A stretch of 64,000 nt of DNA, from positions 5,927,001 to 5,991,000 of the forward strand of contig BRXU01000003.1 of NCBI GenBank assembly GCA_030267565.1, written 5' to 3'. The notes under the pieces were generated by a model. It had not been told where the DNA came from and searched no databases. It was given only the letters and a program-made list of their open reading frames with translations. Both the position numbers and the translations under genes were made by a program. This document shows, in pieces, positions 37,194-48,200 of the stretch; positions within the stretch are counted from its first letter, which is position 1, and each line of letters starts with the position of its first letter. This stretch comes from Pleodorina starrii. Lineage: Eukaryota; Chlorophyta; Chlorophyceae; Chlamydomonadales; Volvocaceae.

Positions 37194-38776
37194 TCAGGGA
37201 GCATCAGAGGGGCAGTGAGGTCATCATCCCATTACGAAGTTGGCAACAGATATTTAACTCAGACGTTTCATTGCATGTTAATTGCACTGACAGGGAAGAA
37301 GCTTCAGGGTCTGTGGGTCAACCTTACGGAACCTTACCATGTACTAACGGTTTTAGTCAGGTAACAGTTGTCAGTTCGTATCATAATCGTATCCTCGTAT
37401 CATAGTCGTCGTAACGTTGCGATTTCCTGCGGTCGGCTTTGCGGAAGCTGTGTTGAACGCCAGCCAAGGATCCGGGCTATTGTGAGCTCCTCAGGATGAG
37501 CCGTAGGCCCTGACCCGACCTGCATGTCCGCTGCAGAGCTCTGGTAGTCTGGTCCGCTGATGGCCCGGCCGCTGTCCGGCTATGAACCAGGAAATGGGAA
37601 CGGCAATTCGACCCGAAGAGCGGGTTCGCAGGCTCTCGGCTCCTGGTCTAAAACATTACAAAGTCGAGCGAGCTGGAACCGGTACCGGTCCTGTGCCGGG
37701 CCCCCAGATGCATGGGTTCAACCTGGCTCAACAACCCACTGAGAAAGACCGACACAAAATGACAGACGTCTTGGCAACCGCCATGGCTACCGCTCCAGGG
37801 CTTTTCAGGACCTGTGGCCTTTTCCCGCCCGATTTCTTCAGACAGATATGTTTTTCAGCTACGACCAGGACCCGCGCTTTGTTCATGCCCTGCGGGGCGG
37901 CATTCCAATGCCCTGTTTCCACACCGCATCCGCCCGCACCACAGCTGACCGGCCAAACAAACCAGTTCCTTCCAGATACAGCACGGCAATGCGGCACCAC
38001 CGGTAACCGCACGAGGGGCACCTCAACAAAGCGGATAAGCAGCAGCGCACGCTAACGCCAGCTTGTGTCCGCATTCTGAGCCAAGAAGAATCCAAAATGC
38101 ACCCAAATGCATTCGTCGATCATGGGCGATGCGACAACGACAGTACGACACACGCCTAAGAAAGCGCAACCTGCGACCCAAAGAAACGTGCTTTTGCATT
38201 TCGTGGTCGACCAATACTTGAAGAATATTTTCCGTTCGTTGCGTTCAAGGCGGCACGTGAAACACCAAGCCCCCGCTCCCCCGGAGGGGGCCACAGGTCA
38301 GCGGGCCCGCCGGCGATTACCTTTCATAACAACAACCCCTTCGGAGGGTTTAGATCCCACAGCAACAACAAACGCAACAACAACAACAATTGCTGAAATT
38401 ATTACTGCTACATAAAAAACATTCTGCCTCGCCAAGATACTAGATCATTTCTCCTGGTAAGCTGGACGCCCGGCGTTCGTGCCGTACTACCGTATATGGC
38501 AACTCTGGGCACTCGACTGAGATACACAGAGGGCCCACTTTCCAGCCCCCATCTCCAGCGCTGGCGCCACGTCTGCCTTCCATCCTCCCAAGGTATTTTG
38601 CGTTGTTCAGGGTCCGTTCGCTGACGCCGTCTCCCGTCCCTTCGCTGCGGTATCGTTTTTCTTTGACCTCCCTCCTCCCCAAGGCCATCACAGCAACCAG
38701 CCCCATGCCGCCCCCCTCCCCACCACCACCATCACCATCACCACAACCACAACCACCTCCACGTCCGCCGGCGCGA
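37194..38776. other. Intergenic region upstream of the helicase
   Basis: Should hold the helicase promoter and 5' UTR (gene on the minus strand) and the end of the LEA-like gene. I see no exon chain. An ACAACAACAAC-type run lies near 38360-38390. Confidence 0.45.
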
Positions 38777-38781
38777 TTACA
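38777..38781 (-). terminator. Candidate TGTAA poly(A) signal of the LEA-like gene
   Basis: Minus-strand TGTAA about 400 bp after the proposed stop at 39179. Confidence 0.45.
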
Positions 38782-39178
38782 GCACGCCATACACCGGCAG
38801 CCGCCGCCGCCTCCGACCCCCCTTTCCCTACCTGCCAAATCGACAGACCCCCCAACCCCCACCCGCCGCCGCACCGCGCGCTAATCGGAAGAGCCGGAGA
38901 GGTCCCAGAGCCTCAAACGGCGCTGCGCTGCATAATCTCGGCCTCGCCTCCGCACCGCGACGCCCCATCACACCCACACCCACATGCAGACCCACACCGT
39001 CTCGCCCCCCTCAGCAACAACTGCCCTCTCCTCTCCTCTCCTCCCGTCTCCTCTCTTCCCTTCCCTCCCTACTCCCCGCCCTCCCTTCAGATCACCCACT
39101 TGCTCCAACTTCCCCGCCTCTTCCGCCACCTCCTCCTCCTCTTCCCGACACAACGCCCGCTTCGCCCCCGTCCCTTCC

Positions 39179-41038
39179 TCACAACCCCGCCTCCGCCTCC
39201 CCCTCTCCTTCCAACCCCGCCGCGCCCCCTCCCTCCGCCCCCAACCCTCCCACCATTCCTCCCTCTCCCTCTCCCTCCACTCCCCGCCCCGCCTCCTCCC
39301 CGGCGCCCAGGTACCTCGGCGGGTGCGGCGGCTTGGGCGGCGCGCCGGGCGGGTGCGGCGGCTTGACGGGTCGGCCGGGCACATGCGGCGGTTCGGGTCG
39401 GCGCTCGGGGGCGTTGGTGCAGGAGATGATGAAGTAGTTGTCGATATCTGGGAGCGTGAAGGTCCAGCCCAGGTAGCGGGAGGTGAGCTTGCCGGTCAGG
39501 AAAAAGATGATGCGCTCCGGGAAGGTAAAGCACTGCGTGTAGATCGTGAAGAGGTACTCCTGGGGAACGGAGCTGGCGTCCATGTCGACGGTGATTACCT
39601 GGGCGGCGGATAGGGAGGGGGAAAGAAATGCAGGAGGGCGGGTGGGTGGGGTTTGGGTGGATTTTGGGTGAGTGAGTGATTTGGGTTTTTAAGGTGTGGG
39701 TTTGATTTTAGGTTTTTTTGGGGAAACACGGTCGGGAGAGTGAAGGAGGGTGGGGAAGATAGGGTAGGAAGAGGGTGAAAGGAGAGGTGGGAGCTGGGAG
39801 GGATGAGTGAGTGAGTGGACGATGTGGGGCTTTGTAGGTTTTGGTGAGGGCCGTGGTCGGGTTCTCCAGGGTGTCCAGGGTGTACGACTGCCGTACCTCC
39901 GGGAAGGCCCTGGCGGGTATGCTGACTGGCTCCAGGCCGGTGGTGCCTGCCTGCTGGTCGTAGAACGAGACCACGAGGTCGCCGCTCACCTGCACCTGCG
40001 GGCACAGGTTTTAGGGTTTAGGTTTTAGGGTCATGCTTAAGTAGGTTTGAGGGCTGTAGCGCTGTGCGGTTTTGGTTGTTTTTGAAGGGCGCCGCGAGGC
40101 GCCCAGCCGCCCCAAACGCCGCGACCTGCGACAGCGCGGGATCGGACTGCCCCGCCTCGCCCCGAGGCCCTGAAGCGAGCTAAGCAGCAGCTGCAGCAGC
40201 GGCGGTGAGCCCATGGCCCATTGGAGGCATGACGACGTGTAGGACGAAGTCCGTCATCGTCATGGGGTGTGTGGGGGAAGGACGGTGTAGAGGACACCTG
40301 GCACGGCGCTGCGCTCGAGGCGCGTCGCATCGCCCCCCTCGGGGCCCAGCATCGCCCCACCGGGACCCACCGACCCGCTGGGGGACCTAACGGGTAACGA
40401 CCCGCTAGGGACACACCGAACCACCGGCATGTAGTTTGGGTTGAAGATGGGTATGGTGGCCGTGAGGATGATTTGGTAGGTGGACTTGCTGGTGTTGAAG
40501 GACATGCGGCTGGAGCGAACCTGCAGGCGAGATGTATGGGTAGATGGACGATTTATTAATTACAGAGGAGCTGGATAACAGCTACATGGGTCATGGGTGG
40601 ATGGACGGTTCAGCTTGCTCCCGATGGACCCTTCAGCTGGCAGGCACCAGGAGGCTGCTACAGGGGTTTTGCCCCGGCGGGGGCTCGCCCCTGCCACTGC
40701 CGTTGCCTTATCCACACCCCTTTCAGGCGTCCCGCTGTCGCCGCCGCTGCTCCTTCACTTGACCACTGCGGTCGCGGTGGGGCCGCCATCGGGCTGCCGG
40801 CCTGGCCGCACCCCATGCAGCGGGTCGCGGTCTTGTTTCTTAGACCCCAGCAGCGGTGCTGCCGCCGCCTTTTTTCAGGCTGCCGGCCCGACACCTCAGC
40901 CCGGAGACTCACCTGGATGCTGCCCACGGTGACGCCCCGGGGTACCGCAATGAACACCCCCGCAGCCAGCGCGACCGCCAGCAGCAGCTGTTGCGGCGGG
41001 CGAGCAGCATGCCGCAGCAGGCGCCCGGGATTCGGCAT
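39179..41038 (-). CDS. Membrane-anchored LEA_2-like protein, 4 exons, 246 aa
   Basis: Predicted single-pass membrane protein with a late-embryogenesis-abundant type 2 (LEA_2, NDR1/HIN1-like) domain. Known members are often linked to stress tolerance or lipid/membrane binding; the job of this one is unknown. Exons in order: 41038-40913, 40520-40425, 39995-39897, 39598-39179; total 741 nt, all in phase. Residues 1-15 are basic (MPNPGRLLRHAARPP), ~16-33 hydrophobic (LLLAVALAAGVFIAV). The LEA_2 part follows: TIPIFNPNYMPVQVSG, LVVSFYDQQAG, VDMDASSVP, then LFTIYTQCFTFPERIIFF. The tail is Pro-rich (PPHPPGAPPKPPHPP) then Gly/Glu-rich. The end is uncertain because CCGAG|GTACCT at 39314 could be a donor to a further exon near 38900. 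The start could also be extended by an exon inside 41581-42000. Exon 3 ends at a GTACGGCA donor. Confidence 0.65.
40009..40030 (+). repeat. Short interstitial telomere-like repeat (TTTTAGGG)
   Basis: TTTTAGGG, TTTAGG, TTTTAGGG in a row, matching the Chlamydomonas-type telomere unit, just inside the intron upstream of LEA-like exon 3. Confidence 0.75.
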
Positions 41039-42225
41039 GAGGGGAAGCGGGCACGAAGCACCGACACACCAGGAGCCTTAGCTGGGTGACGCTCGGTAGG
41101 TTGGATGAAGCTGGTGGGGCGGGCCGCCGCACAGGCCAGGCGGGCTATGTGGAGGAGGGTTTCTTGGCGTTCCGTTTGACGCACGTGGTGGTTGCGGACC
41201 CAGCGTCCTAGGGCAGGCCGTCGACCCGCCGGGTCAGCGCCGGGCCAGACGCGGGCCCGGCGCCGACACGCACGCATGCCTGCGAAAGGGACCTAAATGA
41301 GACCCGCTTTTTGAAGTCTATTAGGTCCAGTCGGTGTGTTCGAGCTAGTAGTGAGGGAGGTCTTCACGCTGGTTGGACTCGGGACATGGGCCCCGCGGAG
41401 TCGACCCATCACGTCCTTTTCGAAATAAATTAAACCTCTAACGCCAGTTATGAGCTGTGATGCAATGCGACTTGGCCGGAGTGGATTGCCGACAGCTAGG
41501 GTCCGAAATCCGGTACCCGCGCTTACCAGACAGGAGACCAGGCACGCCGTATGCCGAGGTTTGAGCCTATCATCTGCGTTTTATTTGAAATGGGAACGCG
41601 TGAACGGGCCACCAACGGGGAGTGCAAGCTGAGACGAAACGAAGTGCGAACCTGTCAAGGGAATCAGCGTCAATAAGTTGCTTTGAACAGGTGGCGGGCT
41701 TCTCTGCCCGAGAATGCGGCTCAACCAGGCAGCCGGAGCCCGTTGTCGGTTTGCAAGCCCGTAGTCATCTCCCGTGTCGCTGTCGCTGTCGTCGCCCAAG
41801 GGGAGACTCCTGTACCCCGTTTGAGGTGATCCATTTGGAGGACTACCGACGTCAGAGAGTCGTTCATAAACGTGCGCTGAGGGGCTGATGAGCGCAGCCT
41901 GGGACGTCATTGGACAAGCCCGAGCGTAAAATTGGGGGTCACATACAGCGCAGGGTGGGAGCACGGTGGTAATATAATTTGGCTCCTGTAACGTTGACAT
42001 GGTTACGTTGCTCTTAGGGTTTAATCAGATAGGGGCAACCGTAATAAGGGAAGTGGTTAGTACGGATTTGGTTTCGGAGGCAATTCCCACCATCTTTTTG
42101 GAGGCCAGCCCGTGAAGCTACAGCTTCGCATAAGCAACGCTTGTGGGGCAGCGTGAGGTGCAGGCACAGTTGCTTGGGCCCTCGGCGGACATTCAGGCGG
42201 ACACCGTTGATTTAAGCTTGCAGCC
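41039..42225. promoter_or_regulatory. Shared divergent promoter interval
   Basis: Separates the minus-strand LEA-like gene (start 41038) from the plus-strand phosphatase fusion (start 42226), so both promoters should be here unless the ORF at 41581-42000 is a real exon. No clear TATA box or other site was identified. Confidence 0.4.
41581..42000 (-). CDS. Hypothetical ORF or 5' exon, 139 aa
   Basis: ATG-started frame upstream of, and on the same strand as, the LEA-like gene. The product has an acidic Ser/Asp patch (LGDDSDSDTGDDYG) and looks like a soluble N-terminal tail, which would fit the cytosolic side of the LEA-like membrane protein. I could not find a convincing donor linking it to the next exon. 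No family is recognised. Chance is a real alternative. Confidence 0.25.
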   Translation of the reverse strand: MSTLQEPNYITTVLPPCAVCDPQFYARACPMTSQAALISPSAHVYERLSDVGSPPNGSPQTGYRSLPLGDDSDSDTGDDYGLANRQRAPAAWLSRILGQRSPPPVQSNLLTLIPLTGSHFVSSQLALPVGGPFTRSHFK

Positions 42226-45200
42226 ATGAGTGCCGATGTCTCCGAAATTCTTCCTGGTGTGTCGTATGTTGCAGTTCAGGCAAATTCCAAAAACGTAATT
42301 CATGATGCAACCATCGGCGCTCAACCAACTCGCCCGCAGGGCTGTTTGTCGGCGGCCTGTCCAGCCTCAAGTACCTGGAGCTGTGGGGATTCACACACGT
42401 CCTGGTAAGACTCTTGGCTAGCACATCCCAATGCGCGGCTGCCGTGGGCGGGATCCAGGAACCCGACCTGTGCCTTAACGGGGCGCACCAACCGTATGGT
42501 ACGCCTCCCGCCATCCGCTGACCAGCCATCTTCGCGAGACCTCCTCTCTACGTGGCTAAACCGCTTGATAAAACCTTTAATCCAATCCTGACCGAGCCGT
42601 CAGCCGCACCAACCTTTCCGTTTCGGCAAATCCTTGCGTACCAACCGCCAACCGCCCTCTTTCAGTCCATCCTCCACGTCCTCCAAGTTCTCGCTGCCGC
42701 CCTCTCTTCCCCACTGCCCTGCCCACCCCTCTGCCTTTTCAACCCGCCCTCCCTCTTGTCAGTCGGTGGTCAACTTCCCAATTCCAAAGGATCTCAGCGC
42801 CTACGTCACCCTGCAGCTGCCCCTGCAGGTACGGCAAACACTGATAGCGCCCCATTTCGCTGCAGCACAGAAAGCTCGGCTCGGGGCACCTGCCTAGGGC
42901 TTGCTTTCCAGGAAAACCTCCAGTGTGTGGCGACCTCCAGAGCTCCCGCACCTCGGTTACGGTATCGCGCGCGTGCCTCAACACGAACTCGATGTCGTCC
43001 ACGTACTGTACGGCTTTGTCCTTCTTCTTCGCCTTGAGTTGCCCTTTACACATTCAGATCGGCCTGCCTTTCCTGGCCCTCTGAGGCGAGGGTAACGCAA
43101 AACCCAAAACCCAAAACCCAAATCACGCACACACACACGTTGACCACCTGTGTCCTCGTCGGCAGGACTCCCCGGGTGCCAACATGCTGCAATACCTGCC
43201 CGCGGCCATCAAATTTCTGGACGCCGCACTCGGGCCCGCAGCAGCACCAGCACCAGCACCAGCCGCATCTACGGCCGACAGCGAGGCGGGGGTGCCAGCA
43301 GGCGGCGGTTGTGGAGGCGCGCGCGTGCTGGTGCACTGCCAGGCTGGCGTGTCTCGCAGTCCCGCGGTAGTAGCGGGCTGGCTCATGCGCAGGTGTGTTG
43401 TTGGTTCCCGTGTGTGTGTGGGGGGGGGGGGGAAGGAGGCCCCACAGAGAAAGTAAAGAGCTCATGGGGAGGTTTCTTGCTTGGGAGAGTGGAGCATGGC
43501 GACAAAGCTGCGGCAGATGCCCGAGCCACCCTACCCCACCCAGCGAATCAGGCGGCAAAACAACAGACGCGACAGTGCGGCTGGGGTGCGGGTGTGCTGT
43601 CGAGGGCTGATCCGCTGCGGATTGGCTGGCCTGGTCAGACCACGCTCACTCACGCGTCACGCCACAATGCTGTGCGTGCCTAAGTAAACGCGACGGCGAT
43701 GAGACCCACCTGCGTGTATGTGTGTGAGTGAACACACCCGCCTCCAGCCGCGCGACCTGACGCCCTCCTCTGTCGCACCCACGCCCCATCCGGTTCGGCG
43801 GCCTGCCACTGCACTGCACTGCACTACACCCAAAGACCGCCACCGCGCCGCCGCCTCTCCTGCCTCAGCCGCCACCGATACCTTCCCGCCGCCCCGTCCA
43901 CCCCACCGCACTCTCCGCGCCCCGTCGCCCCCTCCACCCGCTGCCTTCATCCTCCGGCCCTCCCTCCCCCCATCCGTCAACCCTCGTCAGCCGCGGCATG
44001 TCTGCCGACGCGGCGCTGGGGCTGCTGACCTCCCGGCGGCCCTGTGTGGACCCCAACGAGGGCTTCCGGGCGCAGCTGAGTCTGTTCGGGGACATGCGCT
44101 GCAGCCTGGACCCCGACCACCCCGTCTACAGAATGTGGTGCCTGGAGGAGGTACGGCAAAACACACCGCCTGGGGACCGGGGATGATTTGCTACTGAAAA
44201 CACATGAGTAGAAAGTGTTGCAGTAAGAGTAAGAGCTGCTCCGTGGGGAGGGTCCGCAAGGGGCGGGTAAGGATGAAGAAAGGGCAGCGGAAGAAAGCGC
44301 AGGGCTTTGGCTGTGTGCACAAGTCTTTTGTGCGCAAGTGCAGGGCTGGCGGTTGGGCCGGGGGGCTGGGGCCTTGGGCGGCCCGGGCGGGGTTGAAACC
44401 TTGGGGCCTCCGTCCCCGCCACCGCCACACACTGGCCCCAGCGACCCATTGCGGGCTCACTACGGCCCCGCCCCGCCCCCCCCCCGTGGAATTCCTCTGT
44501 TACTTTACCGTTCACGGGCTCCGGCCTATACGTGGATAACCCCCCCGTGGTGCAGCTGGCGAGCAAGTGGGAGGATCAGGGCTACGTGGACCCCACCGTC
44601 TTCGGCCAGCTGCCGGACGGACCCACGGGTCTGTCGGCGGCGCTGGCGGCCCAACAGACGCTGTACCGCTGCCGCAAGTGCCGGCAGCTGCTGGCCACCT
44701 CGACGCATGTGATGCCGGTGGAGGCGGCCATGGGTGGGTGGGTGGCTGGCTGGCTGGCTGGGGGGGTGGTGGTTGTGGGTCTGCCGGGACTTATGGCGGA
44801 TCGCTGCCGGGCCTGGGAGCTGGGACAGGGACGTTGCGATGGGCTTGCCACTTTACCAGTGGCTTGGGAGGGTGGCGGGCTGGCTGGTTGGGAGGCCTAC
44901 CCAGGGCGCCAGGGGGGCGGGGCTCCAACATCCCTGCGCTGCACGGCCCCCTGCAGTGAATCACACCTCCCTCCTCATTGGTCCAATTCCTCGCCACGAT
45001 TCTGCTCACCGTTGCACGAGCTCGGACCTCGCCCCTAACCCTGACCCCGCCCCTGGCCCGTCTCCGTCTCCGCTGCGGTATCATTTTTTACCCCCTGACC
45101 CTGCCCTTTCCATCTCCTTGACCTGCTCCCCTGCCGCGCGGGGCCTTCCATTCCTTTCGTTTCCTTCAGGCCACCGCATCTTCCGCGACCGCCAGCGCTA

Positions 45201-48200
45201 CCGCCAGGTGAGTGGCGGCGGCGGCGCCGACGGGTCGACGGGCGACGGCGGCGGCGGCGGCGCCGAGTCGTGTTTGTTCTTGGAGCCTATGCTGTGGATG
45301 GCCGACACCATCACGGGTGTCGTGGCGGGAAAGCTGCACTGCCCCAAGTGCTCCGCGCGCCTGGGCTCCTTCAACTGGTCGGGTGGGTGGGTGGCGAAAA
45401 TGCGAGCCGCAGCGGGGTTGGGTGGGTGGGTTGGGTGGGTGGGTGGATGGGTGGCAGGCTGGCTGGCTGGCTGGGTGGGTGGATGGGTAGGTGGCTGGCT
45501 GGCTGGCTGGCTTGCTGGGTGGGTGGCTGGGTGGCTGGGTGGGTGGATGGGTGGGTGGATTTAAGGCTTACCGGTAGGGTGGGTGGCTGGCTGGCTGGGT
45601 GGCTGGCTGGTTGGATTTATGGCTTACGGTGGGTGGGTGGCTCAGGGTGGATTGGTGGCTGCGGATCGAGGGGCAAATGGAAACAGAGGGAGGGTTGAGG
45701 GTTGGGGGGGTACCGTGTCGGGTGCCGTTTGAGAGATAGCCCCTTGTGGGCGGAGTGGGGGGTGGCGTTTCATCATTTGGCTTTTCCTTGCGCGGCGATA
45801 CAACGGGTTACGGGTACGAAACCACGACCGAATGGACGAGCGACGTGCGTGAACACACACACACGGGCGTCCTGCCCGCGCTGTTTCCTCCTCCTCAACC
45901 CTCACACCTAAATAACACACACACACACACATATATCCACAACCCTTGTGCAGGCATTTCCAATCCCTCCGGGGCCTGGGTGACGCCCGCCTTCCTGCTG
46001 CACCTCTCCAAGGTACGACATCATCGACCGGCGCCTGGTATTGTACGGCACATACCGGCCCACATCGGGACACACACACACACACACGCACACACATACA
46101 CACACCTGCTTCCTCATGCGCCCACGAGTAGCGGTTACGCCCATCACGCCCATCACCGGGTTCCTACATCCAAGAACCTGCCCCCGGACAGGGGGCCCTA
46201 ACCCAACCCAACCCATTCCAACCCAACCCAACCAACCTCCTCCTATGTCATTCGTGTGTGTCGTCCTCCCTGGACCTCCCTCCCCGACAGCTAGACACCG
46301 TGCTTCCGAAGCCGTTGGAAGAGATCGCCAACGTGCGGCGACCCCTGGTGGGACCCGCCCGGGGCGCGACAGCTCCGGCGGCCGCCGCCGCCGCCGCCGC
46401 CGTCGCGGCCTCCGCCAACGGCGCGACGGCCGCGGCGGCGACGGCGCCGTCGCTGCCGGCGAACCTCCCGGCGGCCGTACGGCGCATGGGCCTTGGACGA
46501 GCGGGCGCGGGCGAGGTGGACGAGGGCGAGGAACAGCTGCCGGAGCCTCAACTGGTTCTGGATCCAGACGCCCCGGCTTTGGATCCCGTCGCTGCCCCTG
46601 CGCCTGGTTCCGCGGTTTCGGAGCCAGCAGCGCAGCCGCAGGCGGTGGCCGGCGCGGCGGCGGGCGGTGCGGAGCCGCAGTTGGGGCGCGAGGGCGCCGA
46701 CGGCAGCTCCACCACCACCACCACCACCACCAGCGCCGCCGTCAGCACCGATGCCGGGAGATGCGGCGGCGGAGCGGGAGGCGGCGAGGCGGGTGAGGGG
46801 TTTCGGTGCCGCCAGGGCAACGGCGTCGGCGGTGGCGATGGCGAGGCGGGCAGGCCCCGCACTGCCTGGTTCACGCACCTGATTCTGGATTGCGACGGAG
46901 TGATGGTGGACAGCGAGGCGGCGAGCTGCGAGGCGCTGCGGCGGGCGATTCTGGAGGTGGGGGCGCGCGTGTGGATGGATGGGATGGATGGATGGATGGA
47001 TGGATGGGGTGTAAGGAAAAAGACACCGCAACGATGGATGGGATAGGATGGGGTGGGTCGATGGATGGGATGGGATGGGATGTAAGAAAGAAGACACCGC
47101 AACGGTGGATTGGGTGGGGTGGGTGCTGGGTGGAGGTGCGCGCTTGGAGGACCGACTGAGTGTGACTCGAGGCGGCCCGGTATCTTCTTGACCTGCAATA
47201 TCTTCTTTCTTACCCCCTGAGAGCTCCCGCCGCTCGTATTGCCCGCCCTGCTCCGAAACCCTTTTCTTAAGTGGCGTTGGTTTGCACGATGGATGCCACC
47301 CAACCCCCAACCCCACCCCCCAACCCCCCAACCCCCGGCGACCAGGTCACCGGCTTCGACATCCCCCACAGCTTCCCGCACGATTACGTGGAGGCGAGTT
47401 GCGACTTCCGAGCCGGGATGGGGTGGGGTAGGGTGGGGTGGGTCCCGAGCGGGGACGGGGGCAGGCATCCCCAGGGAGGTGAGATGGCGGGAGAGGGAGC
47501 GGCAACACGAGGCCGCCGGCGAGCGCTTCCTGGACGTTGGTTAGTTGGGTGCGTGTTTTTGTTTGTATGCCGTGTGTCCTTGCGTGCGCTGCTCGCGTCG
47601 GGCCCGGCCCGAAGTGCGGCAGTCGCTGCGCGCACCGCACCACCACGCACCACCGGGGGCCCAGCGATGGATGTCACCCCCCCCCCCCCACCCAGGCCGG
47701 CCCGGGGCCCAGGCCGCCCCCTCCTCCCGTTCCTCACGTGACCGCTGTCTGCACGACGGCGCAGGTGTTTGGTATGGACGTGAGGTCCTGCGTGGCGCAC
47801 TATCGGGAGAGGTTCAGCAGGTCAGCGGTGGAGGGGCGACTGGAGGGTTGGCTGGCTGGAGGGAGGGAGGGAGGCTTAGGAGAGGACGGGGCATGGCATA
47901 GGGGCCACCCGGGGAAGTCGAGAAGGGGAAGTGGGCTGTAGGGCGCCCGAAGGGCAGCACCCGGCAAGCTTCGGCAAGATTCTCTCTCTCTCCCTCTCTC
48001 TCTCTCTCTCTGTCCTCCTACGCCCCACCTCCTGTCCGCTTGCCTGCCTGCCGTACCGTATTCGGACTGCTTCTTCCGGACGCGCACCCCCTTTCCTCCC
48101 ATGCTCTGTTCCCCCCGGGCTGTTCAGGGACGAGTGGGCGGCTCCGGAGCTGTTGGCTCCCCGCGTGCAGGCCGCCAAGGAGCTGCACTACAAGCAGCTC

